From the NCBI GenBank assembly GCA_004554665.1, contig SFKY01000010.1:1-47613 (forward strand): a stretch of DNA of 47,613 bases, given 5' to 3'. The translations under genes and the position numbers were made by a program. Origin of the DNA: Bacteroidales bacterium (lineage in GTDB: Bacteria; Bacteroidota; Bacteroidia; Bacteroidales; Bacteroidaceae). How positions within the stretch are numbered: the stretch's first letter is position 1; each line of letters opens with the position of its first letter. Below, piece after piece: positions 25,424 to 33,497 of this stretch. The notes under the pieces were generated by a model that saw nothing but the letters and a program-made list of their open reading frames with translations, did not search any database and was not told the DNA's origin.

Positions 25424-26732
25424 ACTGCTGACAATACTGGTGAATGTCTGCCGGGCGGTGATAGGACTGACGTTTGTCTTCTCCGGATACGTCAAGGCCA
25501 TCGACCCGCTGGGCACACAGTACAAGATACAAGACTATCTGGGTGCCCTGGGACTGTCGGGCTTCATCCCCGACTGGCTCTCGCTCCTGTCCTCCATCGC
25601 CCTCTCGGCGATCGAGTTCTCGCTCGGCGTGTTTGTGGTGCTGGCCATGCGCCGCAGGATCATGTCCAGGGCGATGCTGGCGTTCATGGTCCTCATGACG
25701 GCCGTGACGGTGTGGATAGCCGTGGCAGACCCGGTAAAAGACTGTGGCTGCTTCGGCGATGCCGTGACACTCAGCAACTGGGAGACGCTGGTCAAGAATC
25801 TCATCCTGCTGACCTGTGCGGTGGTACTGTGCCGGTGGCCGCTGCGCATGGTGCGGTTTGTGTCGAGGACCAACCAGTGGATAGCCGTCAACTATACGGT
25901 GCTCTACATACTCGCCTCCAGCCTGTACAGCCTGTACACGCTGCCGAGGTTCGACTTCCGCCCCTATCATGTGGGTGCAGACATCAGGGCCGGCATGCAG
26001 ATTCCCGAAGGGGCCAAGTTGCCGAAGTATGAGACCACCTTTATCTTGCAAAAGGACGGTGTGGAAAAAGAGTTCACGCTCGACAACTATCCCGACTCCA
26101 CATGGGAGTTTGTAGACAGCAAGACCGTGCAGACCGAGGAAGGCTACGTGCCGCCCATCCACGATTTTGCCATCCAGCGGACAGAAGACGGGGAAGACAT
26201 CACCGACTCGGTGCTCACGCACGAAGGCTACACTTTCCTGCTCATCTCGCCCCATCTGGAACATGCCGACGACTCCAACTTCGGCGACATCGACCAGCTG
26301 TACGAGTACTGTCAGGCACAGCAGATTCCGTTTTACTGCCTCACGGCCAGCGGAAGCGAGGCCATCAGGCACTGGCAGGACATCACGGGGGCCGAATACC
26401 CATTCTGCAATACCGACGAGACCACGCTCAAGACCATCATCCGCAGCAATCCCGGTCTGGTACTGCTCAAACAGGGGGTGGTAATCGGCAAATGGAGCCA
26501 CAACAAGCTGCCCAAAGCCGAGAAACTGACGGCACCGCTCGACCAGCTGCCCATCGGACAGATAGCCCAAGAGCTTGTGGCACAGAAGATTGCCACCGCA
26601 CTGCTCTGGTTTGTGCTGCCGCTCGTACTGCTGACACTCGCCGACCGCACGTGGGCATGGAGCCAATGGGTGAGAAACCGGAAGAGAAGAATCAGAAAAG
26701 ATACATCAACCATTAATAAAGAAGAAAAATGA
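25416..26732 (+). CDS. DoxX/MauE-type membrane protein with C-terminal thioredoxin-like domain
   Basis: The product is 438 aa from a GTG at 25416 that overlaps the DUF1599 stop by 8 bp. Four hydrophobic helices (about residues 5-170) include the motif DPVKDCGCFGD, typical of the DoxX/MauE branch linked to thiol chemistry. From about residue 270 a thioredoxin-like fold is suggested (GYTFLLISPHLEH, FYCLTASGSEAI, NPGLVLLKQGVVIGKW), but it lacks a CxxC pair. A final helix (about 387-415) anchors the C-terminus. A redox or electron-transfer role at the inner membrane is inferred. Its stop overlaps the tpiA start by 4 bp (ATGA), so the two are translationally coupled. Confidence 0.75.
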   Translation: MNKLLTILVNVCRAVIGLTFVFSGYVKAIDPLGTQYKIQDYLGALGLSGFIPDWLSLLSSIALSAIEFSLGVFVVLAMRRRIMSRAMLAFMVLMTAVTVWIAVADPVKDCGCFGDAVTLSNWETLVKNLILLTCAVVLCRWPLRMVRFVSRTNQWIAVNYTVLYILASSLYSLYTLPRFDFRPYHVGADIRAGMQIPEGAKLPKYETTFILQKDGVEKEFTLDNYPDSTWEFVDSKTVQTEEGYVPPIHDFAIQRTEDGEDITDSVLTHEGYTFLLISPHLEHADDSNFGDIDQLYEYCQAQQIPFYCLTASGSEAIRHWQDITGAEYPFCNTDETTLKTIIRSNPGLVLLKQGVVIGKWSHNKLPKAEKLTAPLDQLPIGQIAQELVAQKIATALLWFVLPLVLLTLADRTWAWSQWVRNRKRRIRKDTSTINKEEK

Positions 26733-27487
26733 GAAAGAAAATCGTAGCAGGCAACTGGAAGATGAACATGAACCTGCAAGAAGGTGTTGCTTTGGCAAAG
26801 GAAATCAATGACGCATTGGTACAGGACAAGCCCAACTGCGACGTGGTAATCTGCACGCCGTTTATCCATCTGGCAAGCGTAGCCCAGGTACTCGATGCAG
26901 AGGTAGTGGGTCTCGGTGCCGAGAACTGCGCCGACAAGGAGAAGGGTGCTTACACAGGTGAGGTTTCTGCCGCAATGGTGAAGTCTACCGGTGCACAGTA
27001 CGTCATCCTCGGCCACTCTGAGCGTCGCCAGTACTACGGCGAGACAGCCGAAATCCTGAAGGAGAAGGTACAGCTGGCATTGGCCAACGGCCTGAAGGTA
27101 ATCTTCTGCTGTGGCGAAACACTCGAGGAGCGCGAGGCTAACCAGCAGAATGAGGTGGTTAAGGCTGAGCTGGATGGCTCTGTATTCAACCTCACAGCAG
27201 AGGAGTGGAAGAGCATCGTGCTGGCTTACGAGCCCATCTGGGCCATCGGTACCGGCAAGACCGCTACTTCGGAGCAGGCTGAGGAGATGTTGGCTTACAT
27301 CCGTTCCATCGTAGCCGAGAAGTATGGCCAGGAAGTGGCTGACGATACCACTATCCTCTATGGTGGCAGCTGCAAAGCCTCTAACGCTAAGGAGCTTTTC
27401 TCTAAGCCCAATATCGATGGTGGACTCATCGGTGGCGCTTCACTGAAGGCTGCTGACTTCAAGGGTATCATCGACGCTTGGAAATAA
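26729..27487 (+). CDS. tpiA: Triosephosphate isomerase
   Basis: The product is 252 aa, usual length. NWKMN near the N-terminus holds the substrate Asn and Lys, GHSERR (about residue 95) the electrophilic His, and AYEPIWAIGTG (about 168-178) the catalytic Glu and mobile loop. YGGSCKASNA binds phosphate. The enzyme interconverts dihydroxyacetone phosphate and glyceraldehyde 3-phosphate in glycolysis. Codon choice is more uniform than in neighbouring genes, in keeping with high expression. Translation is coupled to the upstream gene, and a terminator follows. Confidence 0.98.
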   Translation: MRKKIVAGNWKMNMNLQEGVALAKEINDALVQDKPNCDVVICTPFIHLASVAQVLDAEVVGLGAENCADKEKGAYTGEVSAAMVKSTGAQYVILGHSERRQYYGETAEILKEKVQLALANGLKVIFCCGETLEEREANQQNEVVKAELDGSVFNLTAEEWKSIVLAYEPIWAIGTGKTATSEQAEEMLAYIRSIVAEKYGQEVADDTTILYGGSCKASNAKELFSKPNIDGGLIGGASLKAADFKGIIDAWK

Positions 27488-27504
27488 CAGAATGATACAT
27501 ACCC

Positions 27505-27549
27505 GGCATCTGTCCCCATGTCCCCACGGACTGGGACAGGTGCCTTTTT
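27505..27549 (+). terminator. Intrinsic terminator after tpiA
   Basis: GGCATCTGTCCC (27505-27516) pairs with GGGACAGGTGCC (27533-27544), with one G-T wobble, and is followed by five T residues. The SPOR-folE genes downstream may receive read-through, as no clear promoter lies in the remaining 20 bp. Confidence 0.75.
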
Positions 27550-27570
27550 CACATCCAACCTACACTACAG

Positions 27571-28203
27571 ATGAGACGATTCGTCACGATAGGCATCACC
27601 GTGCTGGCCACTGCGACCGCTGCCAACGCACAGACTTTCATGGACCAACTGAGGCAGACTGCCCCGGGCAAAGGCACTGTGACCGTAACGCAGAGTAAGG
27701 CTATCGACGATCTGATAAACGGCAGCAACAAGGAGACGGTAACCGCCGGCAACACCACGAAGACCGACGGGGCTAAAGCGCCGACAACCGCCACACACGC
27801 CAAGACGGACAAGCCCAAGGCTACCGAAACGGCCAAGAAAAACAGCCCGGCCAAGACCGAGGCCGTAAAAACCAACGAGAACGAATACACAGAAGAGATA
27901 CCGACCGTGGACATGCGCAAGAAAGTGATGCGCAACAGCTACAAGGTAGACGGGTACAGGGTGCAGGCCTTTGCAGGCGGCAACACCCGTGCGGACCGAC
28001 AGCAGGCGGAACGTATCAGAAACGAGATAAAGATGAAGTTTCCCGGACAGCCAGTCTATGTCCATTTCTATTCCCCACGCTGGATATGCCGGGTGGGAAA
28101 CTACCGCAACTATGAGGAAGCAGACTGGATGCTGCAACAGTTGCGCAAGATGGGCTACAAATCGGCTACCATCGTCAAGGGAAAAATCACGGTTCAATAC
28201 TGA
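27571..28203 (+). CDS. SPOR-domain periplasmic protein
   Basis: The product is 210 aa. A signal peptide (about residues 1-20, ending ANA-Q) is followed by a low-complexity T/K/A-rich linker (about 50-105). A C-terminal SPOR domain (about 126-210) follows, starting at YRVQAFAGG and containing YSPRWICRVGNYRNYEEAD. SPOR domains bind septal peptidoglycan stripped of stem peptides, so a division-site or envelope role is likely. It precedes folE by 3 bp and is presumably co-transcribed with it. Confidence 0.88.
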   Translation: MRRFVTIGITVLATATAANAQTFMDQLRQTAPGKGTVTVTQSKAIDDLINGSNKETVTAGNTTKTDGAKAPTTATHAKTDKPKATETAKKNSPAKTEAVKTNENEYTEEIPTVDMRKKVMRNSYKVDGYRVQAFAGGNTRADRQQAERIRNEIKMKFPGQPVYVHFYSPRWICRVGNYRNYEEADWMLQQLRKMGYKSATIVKGKITVQY

Positions 28204-28206
28204 TAT

Positions 28207-28794
28207 ATGGAAACAGAAACACAATATCGCGAGGGACTCGATGCCCTGGCATCGCATTATGGCGAAATACTGACACTGCTGGGAGAGGATCCGACTCGGG
28301 AGGGACTGCAAAAAACTCCCATGCGCGTGGCCAAAGCCATGCAAGTACTCACCCGGGGATACAGCCAAGATCCGCACAAAGTGCTGACCGATGCCCTGTT
28401 TGAGGAGAAATATGACCAAATGGTCATCGTGAAAGACATAGACTTCTTCTCTATGTGCGAGCACCATATCCTCCCCTTTTACGGCAAGGCACATGTGGCC
28501 TACATCCCCAATGGTTACATCACCGGTCTCAGCAAGATAGCCCGGGTGGTCGACATCTACAGCCATCGGCTGCAAGTGCAGGAACGCCTGACACAGCAGA
28601 TCAAGGACTGCATACAAGAGACACTGCGCCCACTGGGCGTGATGGTGGTGGTGGAGGCCAAGCACATGTGCATGCAGATGCGCGGTGTGGAGAAAAACAA
28701 CTCGATTACCACTACGAGTGCTTTCAGCGGAGCCTTCAACCAGGCCAAGACCCGCGAGGAGTTTATGAATCTGCTGCGCGGACAGCGCATCTAA
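28207..28794 (+). CDS. folE: GTP cyclohydrolase I
   Basis: The product is 195 aa. SMCEHHILPFYG (about residues 78-89) provides zinc-binding Cys and His, and HMCMQMRGV (about 156-164) the second zinc Cys. GYITGLSKIAR and the ITTTSAFSG tail are also family-typical. The enzyme converts GTP to 7,8-dihydroneopterin triphosphate, the first step of folate synthesis. folB, a later step, lies 4 kb away on the other strand. It is preceded closely by the SPOR gene and followed by exonuclease III after 29 bp. Confidence 0.97.
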   Translation: METETQYREGLDALASHYGEILTLLGEDPTREGLQKTPMRVAKAMQVLTRGYSQDPHKVLTDALFEEKYDQMVIVKDIDFFSMCEHHILPFYGKAHVAYIPNGYITGLSKIARVVDIYSHRLQVQERLTQQIKDCIQETLRPLGVMVVVEAKHMCMQMRGVEKNNSITTTSAFSGAFNQAKTREEFMNLLRGQRI

Positions 28795-28823
28795 TGTACC
28801 AACAAGCATCACTACCAGAGATT

Positions 28824-29570
28824 ATGAAGTGCATATCGTGGAACGTAAATGGCCTCAGGGCCTGTGCAGGCAAGGGTTTTGCCGAGGTATTCAAGGCTTT
28901 GGATGCCGATTTCTTCTGCCTGCAGGAGACCAAGATGCAGGCAGGACAACTCGACCTGTCGTTTGAGGGTTACCAATCGTATTGGAACTACGCCGAAAAG
29001 AAAGGCTACTCGGGTACAGCCATCTTCACCCGGCACCAACCGCTGTCGGTAAGCTACGGCATAGGCATAGAGGAGCACGACCATGAGGGACGTGTCATCA
29101 CGCTGGAGATGCCCGACTTCTATATGGTGACGGTCTATACGCCTAATTCCCAGGATGGGCTGCGTCGCCTCGACTACCGCATGCAGTGGGAGGACGACTT
29201 CCAAGCCTATCTGCACCGACTCGACCAGCATAAACCGGTGGTGGTCTGCGGCGATATGAATGTTGCCCATCAGGAGATAGACCTGAAAAATCCGAAGACC
29301 AATACCCGCAATGCAGGATTCACCGATGAGGAGCGCGCCAAGATGACCCAACTGCTCGGCAGCGGTTTTGTTGACACATTCAGGTACCTGCATCCCGAGG
29401 AGATACAATACAGTTGGTGGTCGTACCGGTTTAAGGCACGCGAGAAAAACGTGGGCTGGCGCATCGACTACTTCCTCGTTTCGGAGCGTTTGGCATCGCG
29501 TCTGCAGTCGGCCAGCATCCACACAGAAATCATGGGAAGCGACCACTGTCCTGTGGAAGTGGTCTTCTAA
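28824..29570 (+). CDS. xth: Exodeoxyribonuclease III
   Basis: The product is 248 aa from the ATG at 28824 (MKCISWNVNGLRA). Motifs of the AP-endonuclease/exonuclease fold are intact: WNVNGLRA (Asn7 type), CLQETKMQ with the metal-binding Glu (about residue 34), VVCGDMNVAH (about 146) and GSDHCPVEV at the end with the catalytic Asp-His. It cleaves DNA at abasic sites and trims 3' ends in base-excision repair. It is the last gene of the plus-strand cluster, and a bidirectional terminator follows. Confidence 0.95.
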   Translation: MKCISWNVNGLRACAGKGFAEVFKALDADFFCLQETKMQAGQLDLSFEGYQSYWNYAEKKGYSGTAIFTRHQPLSVSYGIGIEEHDHEGRVITLEMPDFYMVTVYTPNSQDGLRRLDYRMQWEDDFQAYLHRLDQHKPVVVCGDMNVAHQEIDLKNPKTNTRNAGFTDEERAKMTQLLGSGFVDTFRYLHPEEIQYSWWSYRFKAREKNVGWRIDYFLVSERLASRLQSASIHTEIMGSDHCPVEVVF

Positions 29571-29586
29571 CTCTGGATAAAGTCAC

Positions 29587-29633
29587 AAAAGTAGAGGCAA
29601 GCGCAGTTTTCCCACACGCTTGCCTCTACTTTT
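29587..29633. terminator. Bidirectional terminator between xth and luxS
   Basis: AAAAGTAGAGGCAAGCG (29587-29603) and CGCTTGCCTCTACTTTT (29617-29633) form a perfect 17-bp stem with A and T runs on both sides. It can end the convergent xth and luxS transcripts. Confidence 0.9.
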
Positions 29634-29651
29634 ATGGTCTGTTGATGCTTC

Positions 29652-30125
29652 CTAATAAGCCAGCTGGGCCTCGGTAATGCAATCGAGCACTTCCTCTACA
29701 TATTTGCGTGCCTCCCACCGCGCCATCGGCAGGTCATGGAGCAGATAATTGCCGCAATCACGGGGTGCAGCACCAGGTATCTCGCCCTCAAAATCGGCCA
29801 CAAAACGGAAAGTACGGCGCATCAAATCCACGATATCCCTGCTCTCCAAATGCCCGCGGAGCAACAGATAGCAGCCCGTAAGGCATCCCATGGGTCCCCA
29901 ATAGATGACCCTATCGCGCCATTCGGCATCGTTGCGCAGATAGGTGGCCGCCAAATGCTCGATGGTATGTATCGCCCCCTGATGGAGCGCAGGCTCACGA
30001 TTGGGCTCTTTCATGCGAATGTCGAACGTAGTGACTTCTTCGCCACCCACTTGGTCGCGACGACTGACATAGATGCCACGCAGCAACCGCTCGTGGTCTA
30101 TAGTAAAACTGGGTATCTTTTCCAT
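29652..30125 (-). CDS. luxS: S-ribosylhomocysteine lyase (AI-2 synthase)
   Basis: The product is 157 aa from the ATG at 30125. The metal site is complete: His53 and His57 in HTIEH and Cys124 in PRDCGNY. Glu56 is in the same motif, and the second catalytic Cys81 is in GPMGCLTG. It splits S-ribosylhomocysteine to homocysteine and DPD, the precursor of AI-2. The gene lies 34 bp downstream of mtnN, which makes its substrate, so the two form an operon for the activated methyl cycle. Termination is at the shared hairpin. Confidence 0.97.
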   Translation of the reverse strand: MEKIPSFTIDHERLLRGIYVSRRDQVGGEEVTTFDIRMKEPNREPALHQGAIHTIEHLAATYLRNDAEWRDRVIYWGPMGCLTGCYLLLRGHLESRDIVDLMRRTFRFVADFEGEIPGAAPRDCGNYLLHDLPMARWEARKYVEEVLDCITEAQLAY

Positions 30126-30159
30126 CTGTTTACGGATTGGTAATGATTGTAAAGTGTAA

Positions 30160-30843
30160 TCAGAGACTTTGCAGCAACGGGCGCAGCACTTGGAACGAGC
30201 CATCGGCCAAACGGTCCCAGAAATCGAAGTATTGGGCAGCCTTATGGTCGCTCAGCGGCACATCACTGATAATACGCATCGAAACGAATGGAACCCGATA
30301 GAGATGGCAAGTGTGGGCAATAGCACAACTCTCCATATCTACGGCCATCGCCTCGGGGAAATGGGAGAGAATCTCTCGCATTTTTTCGCGAGAATCTACA
30401 AACCAGTCGCCACTCACTATCAATCCTTGACGGATGGGCGTGGTGATGTCCATACCTGCCAAACAGCCAAGCAGCGACGAAGCAGCCTCGAAGCGGGCAG
30501 GCAATCCCTGCAACTGGCCATAGGCGCACTCGCTGCCACAATAGGCATCGTGGTACACATACTGCGTACCCACTACCATGTCGCCCACATGCAGCGTGAC
30601 GTCGGCACCACCGGCCACTCCCGATGACACAATCACGTCGGGTTGCCACCCGGCAATCAGTTCGGTGGCGCCAATCGCCGCATTCACCTTGCCGATACCA
30701 CATTGCAGGATGGCCACTTGATTGCCTCCGATGCGCCCGGTGACCCACTCGCGGGTGGCACCATGCTCCATCACCTCGTCATGCAACAAGGTACGCAGCT
30801 GCGCAAGCTCTTTCTCCATCGCGACGATAACGCCTATTCTCAT
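30160..30843 (-). CDS. mtnN: 5'-methylthioadenosine / S-adenosylhomocysteine nucleosidase
   Basis: The product is 227 aa. MRIGVIVAMEKEL at the N-terminus holds the first catalytic Glu, VSSGVAGG is the nucleoside/purine region, AVDMES (about residue 169) carries the ribose-binding Met-Glu, and RIISDVPLSD the catalytic Asp. It removes adenine from MTA and SAH, giving S-ribosylhomocysteine for LuxS. It is upstream of luxS and just downstream of the MCE gene (gap 28 bp), so it may share the amidase-MCE transcript. Confidence 0.95.
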   Translation of the reverse strand: MRIGVIVAMEKELAQLRTLLHDEVMEHGATREWVTGRIGGNQVAILQCGIGKVNAAIGATELIAGWQPDVIVSSGVAGGADVTLHVGDMVVGTQYVYHDAYCGSECAYGQLQGLPARFEAASSLLGCLAGMDITTPIRQGLIVSGDWFVDSREKMREILSHFPEAMAVDMESCAIAHTCHLYRVPFVSMRIISDVPLSDHKAAQYFDFWDRLADGSFQVLRPLLQSL

Positions 30844-30871
30844 GTTGTGTGTAATGTACGTTTAGAGGTGA

Positions 30872-31774
30872 TTACTTGTCCTTACGTCCGAAAAGCGAAA
30901 AGTGGACGTAACGCTTGGGATGTTGGCGCAAGTCGATGAGCAGACTGTCGGCACTACCCATCGTGTTGCTGAGATTGCGGTACAGGGTGGGATCACGCAT
31001 GAGCAAGCCCAGCGTGCCCTCGTTACTGTTCAACTGGGCTGTAATGGTCTGCACATTCTCTATGGTCTGGTCTACCTTGGCCATCGTGGCAGCCACGTCG
31101 ACAGCAGCCAGATTGGCGGTGAGTTGCTGCACATTGTCAAGCGTGCCGTCGGCCTTTGTCATCATCGCAGGCACCTGTCGGTTCAGTCCGGCAAGCAACT
31201 GGTTGAGCTGTTGGGTAGAAGTGGTAAGGCCTGAGGTGACATCGCGCACATTGTGGAGCGACTGGGCGATGGCAGGATCAGCCAACAGCGTGTTAAGGCT
31301 GGCCATGATAGAGTCAAGTTTGGGCAACATGCGTTCCACGGCAGGCACCATCTCGGCCAATTTTCCCATTGCGCCACCATTGACCGCACCTGTAATGGTG
31401 TCACCCGGCTGCAGGAATCCCGCAGCATTGTCTCCCAGAATCAGGTTCATCTTCACATTTCCCATCATATCGCTCTCTATCTCAGCCGTACTCCCGCGTG
31501 GGATAGAGAGGGCCTTGTCTACATCGAAACGTACCACTGCGCCGCCATTGGTGGCATAGTCGTAGCTGATGCCTGTGACCACTCCCACCTGATAGCCATT
31601 GGCCAAAATGGGGCTGGACGCTGACAAGCCGCTGATGTCCCTGAACTTGACACAATAGGTGCTGTCGTTGGAGAAAGGTGTCATTCCTTTCAGGAAATTC
31701 ATGCCAAAATAAAGGACGATGATGCCCAATATGGCTACAAGGGCAATCTTGACTTCTTTGGTGAAAAACTTCAT
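30872..31774 (-). CDS. MlaD/MCE-domain protein
   Basis: The product is 300 aa. One N-terminal membrane helix (about residues 10-30) is followed by an MCE domain (about 38-115) containing GLSASSPILANGYQVGVVTGI and the conserved phospholipid-transport fold. A long helical region (about 140-290) resembles the hydrophobic tunnel-forming tail. MCE proteins shuttle lipids between the membranes. No MlaE or MlaF gene is adjacent. It lies 11 bp downstream of the amidase gene, a pairing I know from other Bacteroidetes. Confidence 0.9.
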   Translation of the reverse strand: MKFFTKEVKIALVAILGIIVLYFGMNFLKGMTPFSNDSTYCVKFRDISGLSASSPILANGYQVGVVTGISYDYATNGGAVVRFDVDKALSIPRGSTAEIESDMMGNVKMNLILGDNAAGFLQPGDTITGAVNGGAMGKLAEMVPAVERMLPKLDSIMASLNTLLADPAIAQSLHNVRDVTSGLTTSTQQLNQLLAGLNRQVPAMMTKADGTLDNVQQLTANLAAVDVAATMAKVDQTIENVQTITAQLNSNEGTLGLLMRDPTLYRNLSNTMGSADSLLIDLRQHPKRYVHFSLFGRKDK

Positions 31775-31785
31775 ATTACATCAAT

Positions 31786-33054
31786 CTATCTGTTAGACTT
31801 GAATTCGCGGATAGCCTGGTTGACATTCATCTTCTGATCTCCCCTGAAAGCGACGATAAACGCCTCGGGGAACTTGTCGAGAATGGTCTTCCGCAAACGA
31901 TATATCTCGTTATAGTTGGTCGAGGCACCGTAAGTGTACTTCACATACTCGCCTTCCTCATAGCTTTCGACAGGAGACAGCCCCTTGAGCTGCTTGTCAC
32001 CCTTTTTCAGCGGGAAAGGGCTGGCCATGATCTGTATCTTGAACACCGGCCGGCCATCGGGCTGCACCTGTGGCTCTTGCGTCTTCGTCTCCTCCTTCGT
32101 TTGTGCAGGCTGCTCTTCCACCTTCTTGGCCGGCACCAACTTGGTCATCGGCACTGCCCGACGGGTGGTCTGGGATGCCTCCCGATATTCATCGGGCACC
32201 ACTTCTGGCAACTGCTGCCCCTCTGTGGGGATTGTCTTGTACGGTACCGAGTTCTTATTGCTATACCGGTTCTTGTACTGCACAAAGGCATTGTAGATGC
32301 CAGAGGCATATTGGTTGACCGCAGCATCGGTATTGAGGAAGCGTTCCTCATCGGGCGTAGAGATAAAGCCCAACTCGAGCAGGCAACTCGGCATCGACGT
32401 GAGGCGAAGCACAGCCAGATTGTTTTGGTGGGCACCGCCGTTGTGACGGCCGGTAGCCTTGCAGACCTCACGCTGCATGTAGCGGGCCAGTTCTACGCTC
32501 TTTTCGCGGTTCTTGTCGGCGATAAACTCGAACATGATGTCGCCCTCAGCCGAGTTGAGATCGATTCCCTTATACACCTGCTGATAGTCTTTCTCCATGT
32601 AGATGACCGAATTCTCGCGCTTGGCCACGTCCAAGTTTTCCAAGATACCCTTGTTTCCTGTGGTATTTCCCCTACCCAGAGTGTAGCTTTGGAAACCACG
32701 CACATTGTGACTGCCCTCTACCGCATTGACATGGAAGGAGATAAACAGGTCTGCATGCTCCCGGTTGGCAATCTCTGCGCGGTCGAAGAGCTTGAGATAC
32801 ACATCCCGTTTCCTCGTATAGACCACCCGCACGTCCGGGCAATGGGTCTCCACCAATTTGCCGAAAGCCAGCGCATAGCGCAGGGTCAGGTTTTTCTCGA
32901 TGGAGATAGCCCCCGGAGCACCATGATCGTGTCCACCGTGACCGGGATCGATAACGAGCGTGAACCGCTTGCCTCCCTCGGCCATGACTGGCACGGCACA
33001 CAGCATGAGCACGCACGACAAACAGCATGCCCATCGCATCGCCTGCATCCGCAT
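31786..33054 (-). CDS. N-acetylmuramoyl-L-alanine amidase (Amidase_3) with SPOR-like C-terminus
   Basis: The product is 422 aa from the ATG at 33054. A signal peptide (ending ...PVMA) is followed by the catalytic domain: VIDPGHGGHDHGAPG with the first zinc His, the metal Glu in IEKNLTLRYA, FHVNAVEGS with another zinc His, and ELGFISTPDEE with the catalytic Glu. A low-complexity linker (about residues 280-325) leads to a C-terminal domain (about 333-415, KIQIMASPFPLKKGDKQLKG) resembling SPOR. It cuts the bond between MurNAc and L-Ala in peptidoglycan, probably at the septum. It heads the amidase-MCE operon. Confidence 0.92.
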   Translation of the reverse strand: MRMQAMRWACCLSCVLMLCAVPVMAEGGKRFTLVIDPGHGGHDHGAPGAISIEKNLTLRYALAFGKLVETHCPDVRVVYTRKRDVYLKLFDRAEIANREHADLFISFHVNAVEGSHNVRGFQSYTLGRGNTTGNKGILENLDVAKRENSVIYMEKDYQQVYKGIDLNSAEGDIMFEFIADKNREKSVELARYMQREVCKATGRHNGGAHQNNLAVLRLTSMPSCLLELGFISTPDEERFLNTDAAVNQYASGIYNAFVQYKNRYSNKNSVPYKTIPTEGQQLPEVVPDEYREASQTTRRAVPMTKLVPAKKVEEQPAQTKEETKTQEPQVQPDGRPVFKIQIMASPFPLKKGDKQLKGLSPVESYEEGEYVKYTYGASTNYNEIYRLRKTILDKFPEAFIVAFRGDQKMNVNQAIREFKSNR

Positions 33055-33061
33055 TACGTTG

Positions 33062-33069
33062 CAAAAATA
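33062..33069 (-). promoter_or_regulatory. -7 promoter box of the amidase operon, 7 nt from the start codon
   Basis: TATTTTTG on the minus strand ends 7 nt before the ATG at 33054, again predicting a very short leader. It lies between the folB stop and the amidase gene, so the amidase operon need not depend on nrdJ-folB read-through. Confidence 0.55.
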
Positions 33070-33095
33070 ATGATTAATTGTCACAAAACCACAAA

Positions 33096-33479
33096 CTAAA
33101 GAATAGTTTTATCATTTATTAAGTGTAACTCCACACCCGCCGAGCCGCCATCGGTTCCCATAGGGGGATTGAGCTTGGCCACCGAAAGGCATAGCGACGA
33201 GATTTCTGGAAACCGCTCTAAGAGGCTTTGGCCTATCCGATAGGCCAAGCTCTCCAACAAGCGGTGAGGTTTTCGCATCTCTTGGGACACAACGGCATAC
33301 GCCTCGGCATAGTTTACGGTGTCTGCCACGTCGTCAGACAGGGCTGCCTTGTCCACCGCCACCGCCATGCGCAAGTCTACCGTATAGTCGTTGCCCACAA
33401 TCTGCTCCTGCTCCCCCACCCCATGATAGGCATGGAAACGCAGGCCGCGCAGAAAGATGCTGCTCTTGGTTATCTGCAT
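33096..33479 (-). CDS. folB: Dihydroneopterin aldolase
   Basis: The product is 127 aa. LRFHAYHGVGEQEQIVGNDY (about residues 13-32) and VNYAEAY (about 54-60) are the family motifs, with the C-terminal KLNPPMG substrate loop. It converts 7,8-dihydroneopterin to 6-hydroxymethyl-dihydropterin in folate synthesis. It lies 18 bp downstream of the ribonucleotide reductase gene and is probably co-transcribed with it. Confidence 0.93.
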   Translation of the reverse strand: MQITKSSIFLRGLRFHAYHGVGEQEQIVGNDYTVDLRMAVAVDKAALSDDVADTVNYAEAYAVVSQEMRKPHRLLESLAYRIGQSLLERFPEISSLCLSVAKLNPPMGTDGGSAGVELHLINDKTIL

Positions 33480-33497
33480 AGCTACTGGTAATATCGC

